Assembly: GCF_947507565.1 (NCBI RefSeq) | Contig: NC_089190.1 | Coordinates: 1,922,001 to 1,986,000, forward strand | DNA: 64,000 nucleotides | Reading direction: 5' to 3' | Source of the DNA: Oscarella lobularis | Lineage: Eukaryota > Porifera > Homoscleromorpha > Homosclerophorida > Oscarellidae | Part shown: positions 12,828 to 25,200 of the stretch, piece after piece | Position numbering within the stretch: position 1 is the stretch's first letter | How the letters are laid out: the number at the start of each line of letters is the position of its first letter | Position numbers and translations under genes: made by a program | Notes under the pieces: generated by a model | What the model saw: only the letters and a program-made list of their open reading frames with translations | What the model was told of the DNA's origin: nothing | Databases searched by the model: none

Positions 12828-14168
12828 TCATCCGATCGCATTTCGTTCTTTTTCCTTCTTCTCCCTGTTGCCCAGATAATTGTACCATATGACGGCGGGT
12901 ACCATGAGGAAGACGCCGGCAAGAGCGTACCACGTGGCCACGTCCACTTCAGGTTTCCAATAGAACTTACCCGTATCGTTTTCCAATTGAAATAGCGTCA
13001 GAAAAAACGTGCCAACGGGTGTGATGAGCGCATTGACAATGACCAAATAGACGGCGCCTTCAGCGTACTTGATCAGCATCAGACCAATGAGATTAGAAAG
13101 ACAGTAGAAAATGGTGAAATACCACGTGCGCCCGATGATGAGACTGCAATGCTCGTCGGGTCCGTACGGATCGTGCGGCATCGGATCCGTCGGCGAGCAA
13201 TTAAATTTCGGCGCCTGACCGAACTCGCAATTCCAGCCCCAACGCATGTTTTGACTGAATTCGTCGAAATTGGCGCTCGCGCCGAAGTGTGGAATGAAAT
13301 CGAGAAAAAACACGGCGGCGAGAAAAACGAAATTGAACAGCTGCAGCCAGGCTTGAAAAAGAAGCGAGTGAACTTCGCCGCGACCTCCAGAGCTTTGGGA
13401 CTGGTCTCCCTTCTTCACTTGGCGTTCCTGAATAACGTTGCTGAGACCGAGAGGTATGAAACCGACGCAGAAAATAATTGGCCATATAATCGTGCCTGCC
13501 GTGCGATTCGCCGTCGTCTTGTTGTCCTGTCCCAGCTGAAATATAGTCGGTTCAAGACAGATAATGAGACCGATAAGAACGATGAAAGTCGCCACGAGCC
13601 GACCGCCGGATATACCTTTACGAAGGATTAGATAACGTAGAATGACGGTAAAGGGAATGACGGAGGAACTCAGTATGGGCTGAAGGTATTGAGGCGTTCG
13701 GTCCGACGGGCTCGAATAGACGACGAGAACGCCGTTCATCGCGTTCAGAAATCCAAGCAGAACAACGAAGCCCATGGAGCTGTTGAGTCGAAGCGAGAAG
13801 TTTCTGTTGAGAAATTTCGCTATGAAAACCCAAGCGAAAAAGACGACGGGAAACCAGAGCGCAGTGAAAAAAAGAACGAAGTAGGGACCGGCGATTGCCT
13901 TGCCGTAGACGCCGCACGCTTTATGGGTACCAAGAGCGGTCGTAAATAGAGGCAAGGTCACCGTCATACCGACTTGACTAACGATGTTGAGTATGGAGAG
14001 AAGAATGTTTACGACGGTGAGAGGTATTTGTATGTGAAAGTTCGTTGTCACGGTGAAGGTCACGGAGTCCGGTTTTTCTGTCGATCGGTTGATTGATGTC
14101 GGAGTTTTGCTGCCCATGAGAAGGATATGGGATTCACTAACATCTTCTGAAGTTTGCTTGTTGCCCAT
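12828..14168 (-). CDS. CRT-like transporter of the drug/metabolite transporter superfamily, copy A (intronless)
   Basis: An uninterrupted 446-residue ORF starting MGNKQTSEDVSESHILLMGS. About ten hydrophobic helices can be read, from IQIPLTVVNILLSILNIV to WYALAGVFLMVPAVIWYNY. The block SPSDRTPQYLQPILSSS followed by VILRYLILRKGISGGRL and LIGLIICLEPTIF matches the chloroquine-resistance-transporter-like (CRT/CLT) family of DMT carriers. These move small peptides, thiols or amino acids across lysosome, vacuole or plastid membranes. A long Cys-containing luminal loop (NCSPTDPMPHDPYGPDEHC) lies at about residues 330-355. The single-exon structure is unusual among the intron-rich neighbours and is shared with the paralog at 59007-60323, about 80% identical by eye. 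Substrate unknown. Confidence 0.8.
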   Translation of the reverse strand: MGNKQTSEDVSESHILLMGSKTPTSINRSTEKPDSVTFTVTTNFHIQIPLTVVNILLSILNIVSQVGMTVTLPLFTTALGTHKACGVYGKAIAGPYFVLFFTALWFPVVFFAWVFIAKFLNRNFSLRLNSSMGFVVLLGFLNAMNGVLVVYSSPSDRTPQYLQPILSSSVIPFTVILRYLILRKGISGGRLVATFIVLIGLIICLEPTIFQLGQDNKTTANRTAGTIIWPIIFCVGFIPLGLSNVIQERQVKKGDQSQSSGGRGEVHSLLFQAWLQLFNFVFLAAVFFLDFIPHFGASANFDEFSQNMRWGWNCEFGQAPKFNCSPTDPMPHDPYGPDEHCSLIIGRTWYFTIFYCLSNLIGLMLIKYAEGAVYLVIVNALITPVGTFFLTLFQLENDTGKFYWKPEVDVATWYALAGVFLMVPAVIWYNYLGNREKKEKERNAIG

Positions 14169-14548
14169 CTTAGAACCTACGGTAATAGAGATTGGTGGTT
14201 ATATGGACACCGCGGCTGCGTTTTCACTTGCATTTGCAAGCTACCTTGGTCCTTTTACTGCTGTTTTCGTGCACTTGGCGAAGAGAAGCGAAGGAGCCCA
14301 AGCTTATCACATGACAATCGAAGTCACGCGGAACGGACGCCGCGTGATGCGACGGACGGAAACTTCCTCCCGGTGTCTTTGTGGTCTCGATCCTCGCGTG
14401 TTTACGCAACAACAAAAAAAATATGAAAGATTCGCGGCAGGCTTGAATTATTGATATATAGCTCTACCCAAAAATTATATCTCTATAGTTATAGCTTGAA
14501 ACTGAAAGAACGTCGTTGGGTAGAACGCGCGCAGCCCGGCGAGGACCC
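14169..14548. promoter_or_regulatory. Divergent intergenic spacer
   Basis: About 380 bp between the start codons of the minus-strand CRT-like gene and the plus-strand epimerase gene. It must hold both promoters. I recognise no specific motif. Confidence 0.4.
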
Positions 14549-15772
14549 ATGAACGTAGCCCTTCTTATCTCCGCCTTCGCCTTCCTGATGGCCGAAAGCG
14601 GCGGCAGCGGCAGCCGATTCCAAATCACCGACGACGAATTCGGCGGTTTGCATTTGAAAGTGCTGCGCAATTCGGCGACGGGGGAGAGCGCGTCGGTCAT
14701 ATACGACATGGGAGGTCGCATCGAATCGCTAGAACTGCTCGCAACGCCGCGTTCGTCGTCGCTACGCCCTATCCTCTGGACGCACGATCGCAACGCGACG
14801 GCAGCGCGCGAAAACGAAAGTTGGCGCGGCCAGTTTCTTCTTCCGTACGCAAGTCGCGTTTCCCGCGCAACATACGAGTTCTATAACTCGACGTATCATC
14901 TACCGATGAACGAACCGGAAAGGGAAAACGCTCTACACGGACTACTGTTCAACAAAACGCTCACCGTGCTCGATCAAACTGCAGATAACCGACGAGCTCA
15001 GTTGAAACTGGGTTACAATTTTACCGGCAAAGACGAAGGTACAGTTCGGCCCCTCCCACCTCTTAAATCCAAGCGTATAATAGGGGCCCCCGGCGCTAAA
15101 TCGTAGCTCACGCGACCCGGTCCACTTTTTAAATCTGTGTATTATGACACTATAGGTTATCCGTTTTTACTGGACCTTACAATCGATTACATTCTCGAAC
15201 ACAATGTCTTATTGAATCGAAGTCAATTTTCCGTGCAACTGACGTTCGAAAATCAAATGCCTAATGCTCCGTTGCCGTTATCCGTCGGTTGGCACCCTTA
15301 CTTTCTAAGCACCGTCTACAAAACTAGGGTAACGCTCGACGAATGCACGCACTGGAATCACGTCATATGGGCAAACAATTCCAATATCGATAGTTCTCTC
15401 ATACCAACAGGTCTAACGAACGTGTGGACGAATTTTACCGGCGAGGAGAACAAATCGATCGGGGGCACGACAACGAATCCGACCTATTTTGACGACGAAT
15501 TTATACCGATCGAGGACGAACGCACGTGTGCCTTATACCGATCGCGAATCTACGATCCGACCGCCGTCGGCGGCGGCACCATAGTTCTCTGGCAGAACTC
15601 GGCTTTTCGATTCGTACACGTTTACACGGGCGGACGAAGTCGGTGGGGAATCGACGCCGTTGCCGTCGAACCCCAATCGGGAATGACGAACTGTTTCAAT
15701 AATCACGACGGATTAGTGATATTAAGCGGCGGACAACGCTGGACGGGAATGTTTGGAATTTACATTGAATGA
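14549..15772 (+). CDS. Secreted aldose 1-epimerase (mutarotase) family protein
   Basis: Two exons, 14549-15038 and 15156-15772, joined at KDE-G-YPF by a 117-bp GT..AG intron. The start at 14549 gives a clear signal peptide (MNVALLISAFAFLMAESGG); an earlier in-frame Met would spoil it. The family residues are visible: NALHG (first catalytic His), SVGWHPYF (second His) and the general-base Glu in VAVEPQSGMTNCF near the C-terminus. Known: galactose mutarotases interconvert alpha and beta anomers and are normally cytosolic in animals. Here the signal peptide and several N-x-S/T sites (NATAARENES, NSTYH, NRSQF, NNSNI) point to a secreted glycoprotein. It may act on extracellular or dietary sugars; substrate not determinable. 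Confidence 0.88.
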
Positions 15773-15819
15773 TACTGATGTCGAAAAATTAACACAAATT
15801 TTTTTGTCTACGTGTACGT

Positions 15820-17611
15820 CTAAAGTGCGCGAGCCATTATCGTTGTTCCGGGCGGCGATTGATCGCGCGTCTTTAGCTCGTTGAATCCGAGTTTTTTGTA
15901 GAATTTGTACGCTCGATCGTTACTGCTCGCCATTTCGAGAAACACACCCCGCGATCCTTATATGTAAATGCGCTCTTGCGTGTGTCCGCGAACGTTTGCG
16001 CGCCTGTTTCTTACCTTTGGTTTTGAGGGCTGATAGCAGACAGTGAATCATTCGCTTACCGACTCCCAAGCCCTGCGCACGAGAAAAAGAAATGCGTAAA
16101 CAATTTTCATTAAAAATCATTCCACAGAATTCACCTGACTCCTTGGCATAATATCAATGTGCAGATGAGACGGATGCCTCTCGTAGAGCTCGTCGGGCAA
16201 AAAAAGTTCCTCGGTTCGCATCGAAAATACCAATTTCTGTAAATTATCTATCCCAGTTCTCCTCAACAAAAAAAACAATTTCCCTCACCTCCGCGGGAGA
16301 TTGGCATTTAGAAGCGCTCTCCTTTTCGCACGCCGAATACTTTTTCAGCGTCTGCGAGGCGGCAAGTCAAGCAAGCGCGCCTCGATTTCGCAAAGGTAAC
16401 GAACCTTAGGAAGCCACTTGGCCTTGTAGTCCGCATAGAAAGTCTTGGAGTCAAGCGCGCCTAAAACATAACCACACACGCCCTCGTCGTCTTCAAGAAC
16501 AAAAGCAAAGTCAGGGGCCAAATGAAGGTACGGGCCAACGTATCTGAGAAATTCTTTTTTCAACGATAGTTTTAATTAATTAATGAAAATTTTGAACCTG
16601 TCTCCAAGAAGAGAAGGATAGTCGGAGAAGTTCTCGGATGCGTCGTTTCCGGAGTCGCCTGTGACGAGGCAAGTTTTGTAGACTAAGTCCTGAAGGAAAA
16701 GATATCGAAATGGATCTCTTTCTTTAGTTTTTGAGTTTATCTACCTCATCTTCTGATCTGTACGGTCTAATTATAAACGTTCGAGGCGACGGTTCGAAAG
16801 GTGCCTTGTTCGAAAACTCGCCGCTGGATCCTTCCAAGCGAGGAAGAAGCCGCTGCAACAATGAATTTTGGAATTTATCTATTGAGAATTGAGCAGCTCT
16901 CGGGCCTCTCTACTAGCCTGTACATCTAATTCGCATTGCCTACTCAATACTCGCCTGCATTTCAGCGGCAATCCCTCCACGAAATACCCACGGTTCCATA
17001 TCTTCTGGGAGATATCCCATAGACCGTCCCTCCTTCTTTCGACAACCATCCTCTAAAACGAAAAGACTAGTGTATGGCCCAGGCTGAGCCCCTTTCGTTT
17101 GTGTCGTACCGAGCCACGCTACGTAGGCGTCTAATAGCATAACGACTTCTTTTACGTCCCACACGTAGGGATACAAATCGTAGAGCAGCGATCGATTCGG
17201 TATCTCGGTCAAACGTACGAACACGTCCGACACGCGCTTACAATTGCGACGAAACGCCTGGGCCCTCTCGAGCCAGTGTTCGGACTAGAGAAAAACGTCC
17301 AATAGTAGTACCATAGCAACGACGTCGACCCGCCCTCACGATATACAACATTTATTGCGGCAGGACTCTCGTAAAATATTGAACCCCAATACCTGACTCA
17401 CTACTTGCTGCGCGAATTCTTCCGACTCTTCGTCACTCATAGTCGTCTCCGTCTCCGTCTCCGCCGCCGCCCGGCTCGCATTATTCGCGTGCGACTTCAA
17501 CCAATGAAACTCGCGCATCAGCTCCTCGGCGCGAGGCCCGTGCTCGTGCGGAAGATAGAACAAATCAACGATCCACGCGACGTCCTCTTCGCTTAGCTTC
17601 TCCCGACTCAA

Positions 17612-17665
<54 letters not shown>

Positions 17666-19175
17666 TCCGCCGCCATCGGGCCGTCGCTGCCTCTTCGCCG
17701 CGCTATCTTCCGAATCAAACGTCGGTGCCGCCGCCGTCGCAGAATCGTCGCCGCCTTCTCCCTCTTTCTCCAACTGCGTCGTCGCCGCGGCGCTCACCGT
17801 TTTGCGTCGAAGCACGGAAGCGAGCGTCGGTTTTTGAAACTCCGAGAGCCACTCTTGAATTCCCGCGCGCAATGAAGTGAGAGCATCGTAGCCGACTGGA
17901 TTTTTTTCCGTATCCGCCGCCGCTGGCGAATCAACGTCCATCAGTTCGGCAGCGGGACTTTCGCCGCCGCCGCTCGCCGCCGCCTTTCCGTGTTGATACC
18001 ATAAGGCGAGACCGTTTATCGCCATGAAATTGGACTCGAACTCGCAATTGGGATTCGTCAAAATGCCGTCGAGGTATGGATAGAGATCGGCCGATCGGCC
18101 GGCGTACGGACCGAGGAATAGACGTCGTTGGTCGTAGTCGTTTGCGTGAAGATTGTCCCAAATGACGGGACGGCGTTGGAGAACGTTAGACAGCTGAAGA
18201 ATGGAGTCGACTGTTATGGACTTGGAAATCACTCGCGGACCTAAAATTAGATATTAAATTAATTAATTAATTAATTAATCATAATAAATTGCTCACCTGT
18301 CCACAGTATTTTTATGGCGGAATTCAATTTCGTTCCGAGCGTCGTCAAATATTGCGATTTCGCGACCGAAGGGCTAGCTCTCGATGAACAATATTCTTTA
18401 ATTAATTAAAAATTCAATAATTTAATTTTCTTTTCTCTCTCTCTCTCTCTCTCTCGTCTTTCTCACCGGTGGGACAGAAGAGAAAGACGCTCGGTTCGCC
18501 GAGCTGATCGTAGACGATGTTCGCCACGTGCGCTTGAGCGTGTGCAAACGATTCGAACGTCTTTACGTCCTCGGGACTCATGTCGTCGTCGATGTCGTCG
18601 AAAAGAAGTGCAAACGAGCGACAACCGAGACCGGTGAGCTGAAAAAAAAAATTTGTTTACCCCCCCCTGGGTCGGGAATTAAACGCGATGCAGACTTGAT
18701 CTGTTTTTCGTTTCAACGCCTTCACTTCGTCGCCGCTCGAAAAGACGATGTCGAGACCGGGCGATAGAGCGTAGACAAACTCGATTTTCTTCGCCTGCGC
18801 CGATTCGATGAGATGACGTAGGGCGTCTAATCGTCGGAGTCCGATATATCGAAGCGATTTGGGATCCCAGCGCCGAGCTTACCGGCTTCTTCGAGCGTGT
18901 AGAGATCGCGCCAGTCGGCGCGATGCTTGTCGTCGTCCTTCGGCGCGTACATGAACACGTTCATGCCCCAAGAGTTCATTCTGAAGAAGAACGGGGAAAA
19001 TGCAAACGTTCTGGACTCCCGCGCGGGCGACTGACTTTTCGAAGAGCGATCTGCGCTGCTCGCATGTCCACGGACGGCCGTAGAAGCCTTTGGAAGAGGG
19101 GGGAAGTGTGACCATGGTAGAGTCTCCAAAGACGCGATTACCTTCGACGACGCCGCACAAAAACGAATTGTTCAT
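15820..19175 (-). CDS. OGA: Protein O-GlcNAcase (GH84 + acetyltransferase-like domain)
   Basis: A multi-exon gene from [12 protein letters not shown] (ATG 19175) to TTIMARAL-stop at 15820. The GH84 hydrolase is recognised by [32 protein letters not shown], the catalytic Asp pair in [10 protein letters not shown] and [11 protein letters not shown], then [20 protein letters not shown] and [17 protein letters not shown]. The stalk is followed by the GNAT-like C-terminal domain ([46 protein letters not shown]). The enzyme removes O-GlcNAc from nuclear and cytosolic proteins. Both catalytic Asp residues are present, so the hydrolase looks functional. A poly-Thr tract of about 18 residues (GTC repeats on +, about 17610-17665) lies in the stalk linker. 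A 55-bp intron separates exons 1 and 2. Confidence 0.93.
17605..17665 (-). repeat. Trinucleotide microsatellite coding poly-Thr in OGA
   Basis: About 20 tandem GTC triplets on + read as ACG (Thr) on the coding strand, in the disordered linker between the OGA hydrolase and acetyltransferase-like domains. Confidence 0.9.
18436..18460. repeat. (CT)n microsatellite in an OGA intron
   Basis: About 12 CT dinucleotides just before a splice acceptor, forming an unusually regular polypyrimidine tract. Confidence 0.7.
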
Positions 19176-19339
19176 TCTCAAAAAGTCGATTGGACGGCGA
19201 ATCGTTCGTGTACAGTGTAGGCGAAAGCGTTCGTCGAAAAAATGTGCGATATACTACGGCGCACGTTACAAGACTACGCCCACAGAGACTGATAGTAATA
19301 ATTAATCTAATCAAAGTCGCTAAGTGTTTGTCTGGACTT

Positions 19340-22164
19340 TCAATTCTTCGATGTCGCTGCCTTTCTTTTTCCCTTTTCTTGGCTCTTTGCGGTGACTGGT
19401 GCCTCAGCGGCTGTGTTCAATTTCACTGCCTTCTCCTTACGTGCCATCTTTTTTATTTTTTAAAAAAATTATTTCCTTTTATATTGAGTCAATTTTTAAA
19501 TTCTTACCCCCTTTAATATGCGAGCTTTGAGTTCGCCCTGGGTTAAAGGACGATGCTCTTCTTCACTGTACAGGGACGAGACTTCAGAGTCATAGTCATC
19601 CCTACAGAAAAGAGGATTTGCTTTCTTGCGATTTTCTCTCTCTCGCAAAATTCTCACCCCGTCGACGGAGCAGCAATAGAAATCGACGCCAGTTGAGCTT
19701 GAGCTGCCTTAGGAGGAGCGAGCAGTTGACTGGTAGATCCAGAGGGAGAACCAGTCTCTTCCGATTCCTGAAACAAACGTCGATCCAAAGACAACAACCT
19801 TTACTATATCACGTACCTTGAGTGAGATAAATTGCTGTAGCTGAAGAAGTTCGTTGACTCGCTGCTCAATAATTCCAAGGAACTATAAATATAAGAGTGG
19901 TACTAAAGGTTGAGTTAGTGCCGTGGACCCATTGTTTATTTGCCTGCATCAGATTAGCGTCAGTCACTCCCGTCTGACCTCCAAGCATATCTGTTATAGC
20001 AGAACGATCGCAGCCAATTTTCGTAAACATAGAATCGACGCCTTAGAAGAGATTCTCAAAAATGAGCAATTTTTTCACCACTACCACCACCAAAGCTCCA
20101 ACCTGATTTCAATTGGTCGAGAATTCGACTGTTTTTGGCGTGTCTGTTTTCCTGACGTTTCATTCTCTCTTCGACGACCTTTAGCTGTCTCTAGACGGAG
20201 ATTGGCATATAGGCTGTGTTATAAAATCCTCAGGAATCTTACTTCAAGATCGGCTAGTATGCTCTTGCGTTGCTCTTCCATCTCTATACCCTGATTCCTG
20301 AACTTGTCAATATTCTGCTTTACCTGGAGCGAGGAAGTCAGAGGAAACCAAACGTTCTCTTTCTAAGACCCTACGTCTGCTATTTGCTCTTGGAGTCCTT
20401 CTATTTCGCTATTCAATTCGTTGACAAGATTGAAGAGAGCGAAGTTTTGATCCTCCACTAGAAAAATATCTCAAATTCAATTCAAAAAGCCTCAATTTGA
20501 GTTGTAGTGAACCTTCAATGAACCGTGCAACAAGCTGGTCAATATCCTGAGAACGCAGCAACAAATTACTGCAAGGAATATGTATCGCATGACTTCATCA
20601 TACATCAATGCCAGTAAATTCCTTGATTCTGTCAAATGCGTCTTCATATGCCTATTCAAAAAATTGAATTTTGAAATTCAAAGGTTGAGGTGAGGTTTAC
20701 CTCCAAGGTTTCTTCAGCTTTGTCTCCCCTTTCTCCTTCACCTAGTCAATAAAAAAAAAGAGGTCTATTCGCTCTTTTGCATTTGCTGTGTTTTTCACCC
20801 TTGAGCCTTCTCTGCATCAGTGCCTGACTCTCAAGTTCCTGGCGCTCAAAATCTAAATATAAACACATAAAAATTAGAATGAAACAAAATTGAACCATCA
20901 CACCTTTAGTTGTCATGAATTCTCGCAATTTTCTATCGTGTTCAATAACTCTCATGAGTTCCTAATTAAAAAACCGTTGAATTAAGTATGATTTTTATTG
21001 AAATTAGTTCACCTTCATTTCCATGTTGTGCTGAGCCATTTCCTTGTCCGCCTTCTCCTTCAATGCCGTCATCTTGGCTCTCGCTTCTTCACTAATAATA
21101 AAATGTAAATCAAAATTTAATCTGTTATTAGTATGGCGTTCTTACCTGGATTCGTAGGCTTGAGTCGACGAGTCTATCAGCTCACCCAATTGCCTCTTGA
21201 TATCAGCCAAAGTCTAAACAGAAACAAATTCAAAATCTCCTTCTAGTAAAGCAAGGAAACGTATGACCTTCTCCAGTCTGCCATGAATGCGTTCAAAGAC
21301 CAAACGCTCTTGTCTCAAGTGATCAATAGTCATTCTCAACTCGGAATTTTGAGCCAATGACGAATTAAACTTGACCAGCGCCTAGCAAAGAAACATAGAC
21401 AAAGATTCTATATATACATTTCTTTATGTATACCTTATCTAATCGGTTTTCCATCACTCGTTGCTGTTTCTTCATCTGCACGTGATGCTGCTGACTCATG
21501 TGAACTCTTGATGGAGAACGTATTTCAATATTGAATTATTTTTTCTTTCCCTTACCCTCCCATTTCTTTTCTCTGTTGAGCCATCTTTTTCTCGACGGCT
21601 CGTGCGTGTTTGTTCACCTCGGCGATTTTTTCCTTTTCGATGCGAATTCGTTCGTCGTAATCGGCTGAAAAAGATTTTTCAAAAAAAGTTGAAATTATTG
21701 ACCTGTTAGTCGAACCTTGCATGCCTTGAAGATCGACTAATTCTCGCACATTTTTCGCGTCCTCGAATCCATTCAATTAGTTTATTCTAAATATTATAAA
21801 ATTTAATTACTTTTGTCGAATTTTGACGACCGGCAGCGAGTCGAAAATCTTTCATCAGCTCTTCACTTTCTCGCTTTAGGCTTTCTATTGTTGCTCTACA
21901 AAATGTAGCGATATTGAACGACGGTTCCTGTTGGGGGCCCCACCCGACTTACCGCTGCTTTCGGATCGAGTTCTGTGCGTGGTTATCATACTGCTTTCGA
22001 TCCCCTTCCATAATGCGATACTGGCGCTGAAGTTTCGACAATTCGGCGTCTACGAGGAAAAAGCGCACGAAATACGATTCCATTTGCTTCGCTAGACGCT
22101 CTTCGTTACCTAAGCCATCGCCTTCTGCTTCGCTCACTTCAGATCGGCTGTACGTTCTCCTCAT
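19340..22164 (-). CDS. ODAD1: Outer dynein arm docking complex subunit 1-like coiled-coil protein (CCDC114/CCDC63 family)
   Basis: A multi-exon gene predicted to be almost wholly coiled coil. The first ATG is at 22164 (MRRTYSRSEVSEAE); a more upstream frame opening uses GTG and was not chosen. Family blocks: AELSKLQRQYRIMEGDRKQY, YDERIRIEKEKIAEVNKHAR, MKKQQRVMENRLDKALVKFN, LRMTIDHLRQERLVFERIHG, FDRIKEFTGIDDIDQLVARF and FIEVEDQNFALFNLVNELN, all typical of CCDC114/CCDC63. The tail is Ser/Ala- then Lys-rich and ends KRKAATSKN at 19340. Known role: docks outer dynein arms to ciliary doublet microtubules, so it is needed for motile cilia. ODAD1 and CCDC63 cannot be separated by eye. It shares a 117-bp promoter with the RUN-domain gene and carries an X-box-like site. 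Confidence 0.85.
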
Positions 22165-22200
22165 TTCTTGAGATTCGGACGATTGCTTTTGTCTCACGCT

Positions 22201-22229
22201 GTCGCTAAGGAAACGGTACCCCTAGCGAC
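22201..22229. promoter_or_regulatory. Candidate RFX X-box / inverted repeat in the bidirectional promoter
   Basis: GTCGCTAAGGAAAC at 22201-22214 fits the X-box consensus GTHNYYATRRNAAC at all but one position (AA for AT at the centre). The half-site GTCGCTA recurs inverted at 22223-22229. The site lies 37 bp upstream of the ODAD1-like ATG, in the normal range for RFX control of ciliary genes. Binding itself is inferred. Confidence 0.5.
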
Positions 22230-22281
22230 CAAACTCCCGTGCATACCTGTACGTGTGTACAAAGAACCCGGCGGAAAAAGC

Positions 22282-25200
22282 ATGGCGTCCGACGTGTCCC
22301 TCAAGGACGAGATTGCTGCGGCTCTAACGGGAGTTCTTCGCGACGTATGCTATTCTTATTATTGCAGCATGCCCTACAACGTCATTCTTTCAGCTGCAAA
22401 AGCATCACGCCACCGAAGAAGACGTCATAAAAACGTAGGAGGCCTCTCTTCCTTCTCCCCTCGAAACAACACCGACTTAATCGCAGCGAAAGCGAGCACG
22501 CAACAAAACTCTGCATCGTTCTCGAAGCCGTCTTCCTGCACGGCCTCAAAAAGAAAGTCCTCCTAAGAAAAGTAAACAAACGACTCCGCCCCGCCCCCGC
22601 CTCTCTCCCTCAACTTTTCCTCTCCATCAGAGAGCCGGATCGACACTCAGCAAATCGGAAATCAAAAAATCGCTACCAATGCCAGTACTAACTTTTAGTC
22701 ATTTACCGTTGCGTGGGCGTGGTTTAATTAAGCATGTATATTTTTAGTCAGTTTGGCCTTTGTTTTCTGCTTGCACTCCCAAGGACGTCGTAAGTCAGTT
22801 GTCTCGACTTGCGTACGTCACTACGGAAATCGGCCAGTGCAGGGTCTGTTTGCAGGAAGAAATTTGATGCTCATGAAAAAATATTTTCGATTTATTTAGG
22901 CTTGGATACGTCTAGCTCTCAATGACGGGATCATGGAGAGTTACGTCGACGCGATGCTCATTGATAAGAGTCTCATGAAGTAGGGTCCTTATTGTTTTCC
23001 ATCCTGTCTTAGTGTCTAAGTAAAAAATGTCTTCTCAGTTCCTGGTACACGGATGGGGCGTTTCTAATGGACGCAGAGCAATCGTTCAGTCTAAAAACTC
23101 TGCTACAAGGTAACTCCTTCCTTCGCCCCACGCGAGGGAGCTCGCACGATTTCTCGCGTCCGCAGGTCTATCTGCCTTTCAATTTGACCTGGCTTTCGAC
23201 AGTCGAGACGTCAACACGTGGCCAATAGAAACGCTTCAATTGTCCGGGCTGCGTGGCCCGGATGAAGACTTTGCAATCGTCCAAGCCCCGGCCAGTGACG
23301 CAACGGCCTACGATCCAATGGCAAGCTTTAGCACTTTAGGTGCAGCCTTGCGAGCTAAGGACTTCACCACCACTGCCGTCACCATGGCAACCATAGAGGA
23401 TCCCATAGAAGAAACAGGTCAAACGTCTAGATCGCCTAAGAAGAAGAAGAAGAAGAAGAAACGAAGAAAAGAAGAAGAGTCTCAATCTGTTGTCAAGGAA
23501 ACCGAAACCCCGGATCGACCTGCAACTCTAGACCTTGGAGACGAGAAAGAGTCGCCAGCCAACGTCGCCGCCGCCAGTGTCACCATTCCCTCTAAACGCT
23601 ACAAACGTAGAAATCTTTCCCCCATAAAAAGTCGTTCCTATTCTGACGCTCCCATGAGCATGAGCTTGAGTCGGCGTCTCAGCGACGAGCTCTTCGTTCC
23701 TTCTCATTTGAATACGTCGGACGTTTCGGCGGGAACGCCGCCTGTCGACGATGCGTACAGTAGTCTCTTTGGGAAGTATCGGCCGAAACAATGGCGCAGA
23801 AAATCACGTGAGTCAAATACAGTATATTCCGGGAAGCTCTTTTAATTGTCCAAAATGTAAAAATTCGCGAGAATTCTGTCCCAGCCTGCCTGGTATTTAG
23901 AAACGATCTTACGTTCCTTCGCGTCTAGTGATGGCCAACGTTGAATTGCCTCCTGACATTGACGATTTGTCGTACGACGGAGTAACGCGCGCGCCTCGGC
24001 GATCGTTGCCCGCGGTGTTGAGCGTAAGTGCAGAGAGATGTCGTTAGAGATTTCAATCAATAGAGCCACGTGTTTTTAGCCAGAGGAATCGGACGAAGGA
24101 AACAACGTGGCCGAGTCAATGGGTTTTGAGGTGTGCACGTCCAAGAAGTTTTATAATTAAATTTCTAATTTTTTTGTTTTAAAATGTTAGATTATTACGT
24201 CAAGTTCACCTAGTCCTCCAGTGGAGTCCCTTGTAGGTCTTGTGTATAGGGTAGGATCACTTTAGTATAGATGCACGCACCTTCTAGTCTACTGAAACGA
24301 AGTTGAGCTTGCTGACTGTGCTAACGCGAGAGAGGGGGCTTGATTCACAGCAATTTCAGTGTCGCGGTTGTTCGACTCCAATTGGAATGAGTAAGTCGTA
24401 ATAAAGGGGTTCTGCTTGATCGGAAAGAGACTACTATAGAATCAATACTAAGAACCATTTTTCTATCTCTCTCTCTCTTTCTCGTTCGGGCGGAACACTG
24501 GGATTTTTTCAGTGTTATAGTAGTGTTTATTTAGTTTTCGGTCACGCGAGAGTTTGCAAATTCGATGGACGGTATAACTAGGAACCTGCCATTTGAAATT
24601 TGTCTATCGTTTATCTATTGTCATGCAGCTATTACTGCAAGGATTGTCACAAGGAAGAAGAGTCCCTCATTCCCGCTAGATTGATATACAATTGGGATTT
24701 TAACAAATATAAAGGCAAAGAGTCGTTACACGGGGATCGCTTAGTCTAATCGTGAGCCTGCCTATAGTATCGCGTTCGTCCAAGGAATTCATTGATTCAA
24801 TTGCCGAAGATCCTCGATTAAATTTGGCTAAAGCAAATCCCACTTTGTACCAACACGTCTCCCAGTTGAACGACGTTAGAGTAAGTCGGTTTATGTCGTT
24901 TTTTTTCTTTTGAACGCGTAAAATTTCAGTCGTTACGTATTCAACTTCGCGCTGCCACAACGTACCTGTTCACGTGTCAAAGCAACATGTGGGAACAATT
25001 TAGAACAAAGTATAACTCGATTTTCTGAGCGCAATCTAAAATTTAACGCGTCTACGCGTAGAGTGTGGGGAAGAGAGTATCTCTTTGAAAATCCAGATCT
25101 TTTCTCGTTATCAGTAAGAAACCGTTGGCCGGGGTAATTCTAAAATTATCGCAATTTTAGGATTTTCTGCAAGTTCAGTCAGGCTCAATGATCGTCTATT

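Noticed and set aside
13149-13949. Plus-strand ORFs opposite the CRT-like gene (and the minus-strand equivalents at 59220-59480)
   Set aside because: Antisense shadows of a conserved membrane protein; the same shadow appears opposite both paralogs.
7049-19175. Functional sugar-metabolism cluster (CMAH, mutarotase, OGA)
   Set aside because: The enzymes act in different compartments and pathways, are interrupted by transporters, and lie on both strands; adjacency is probably chance.
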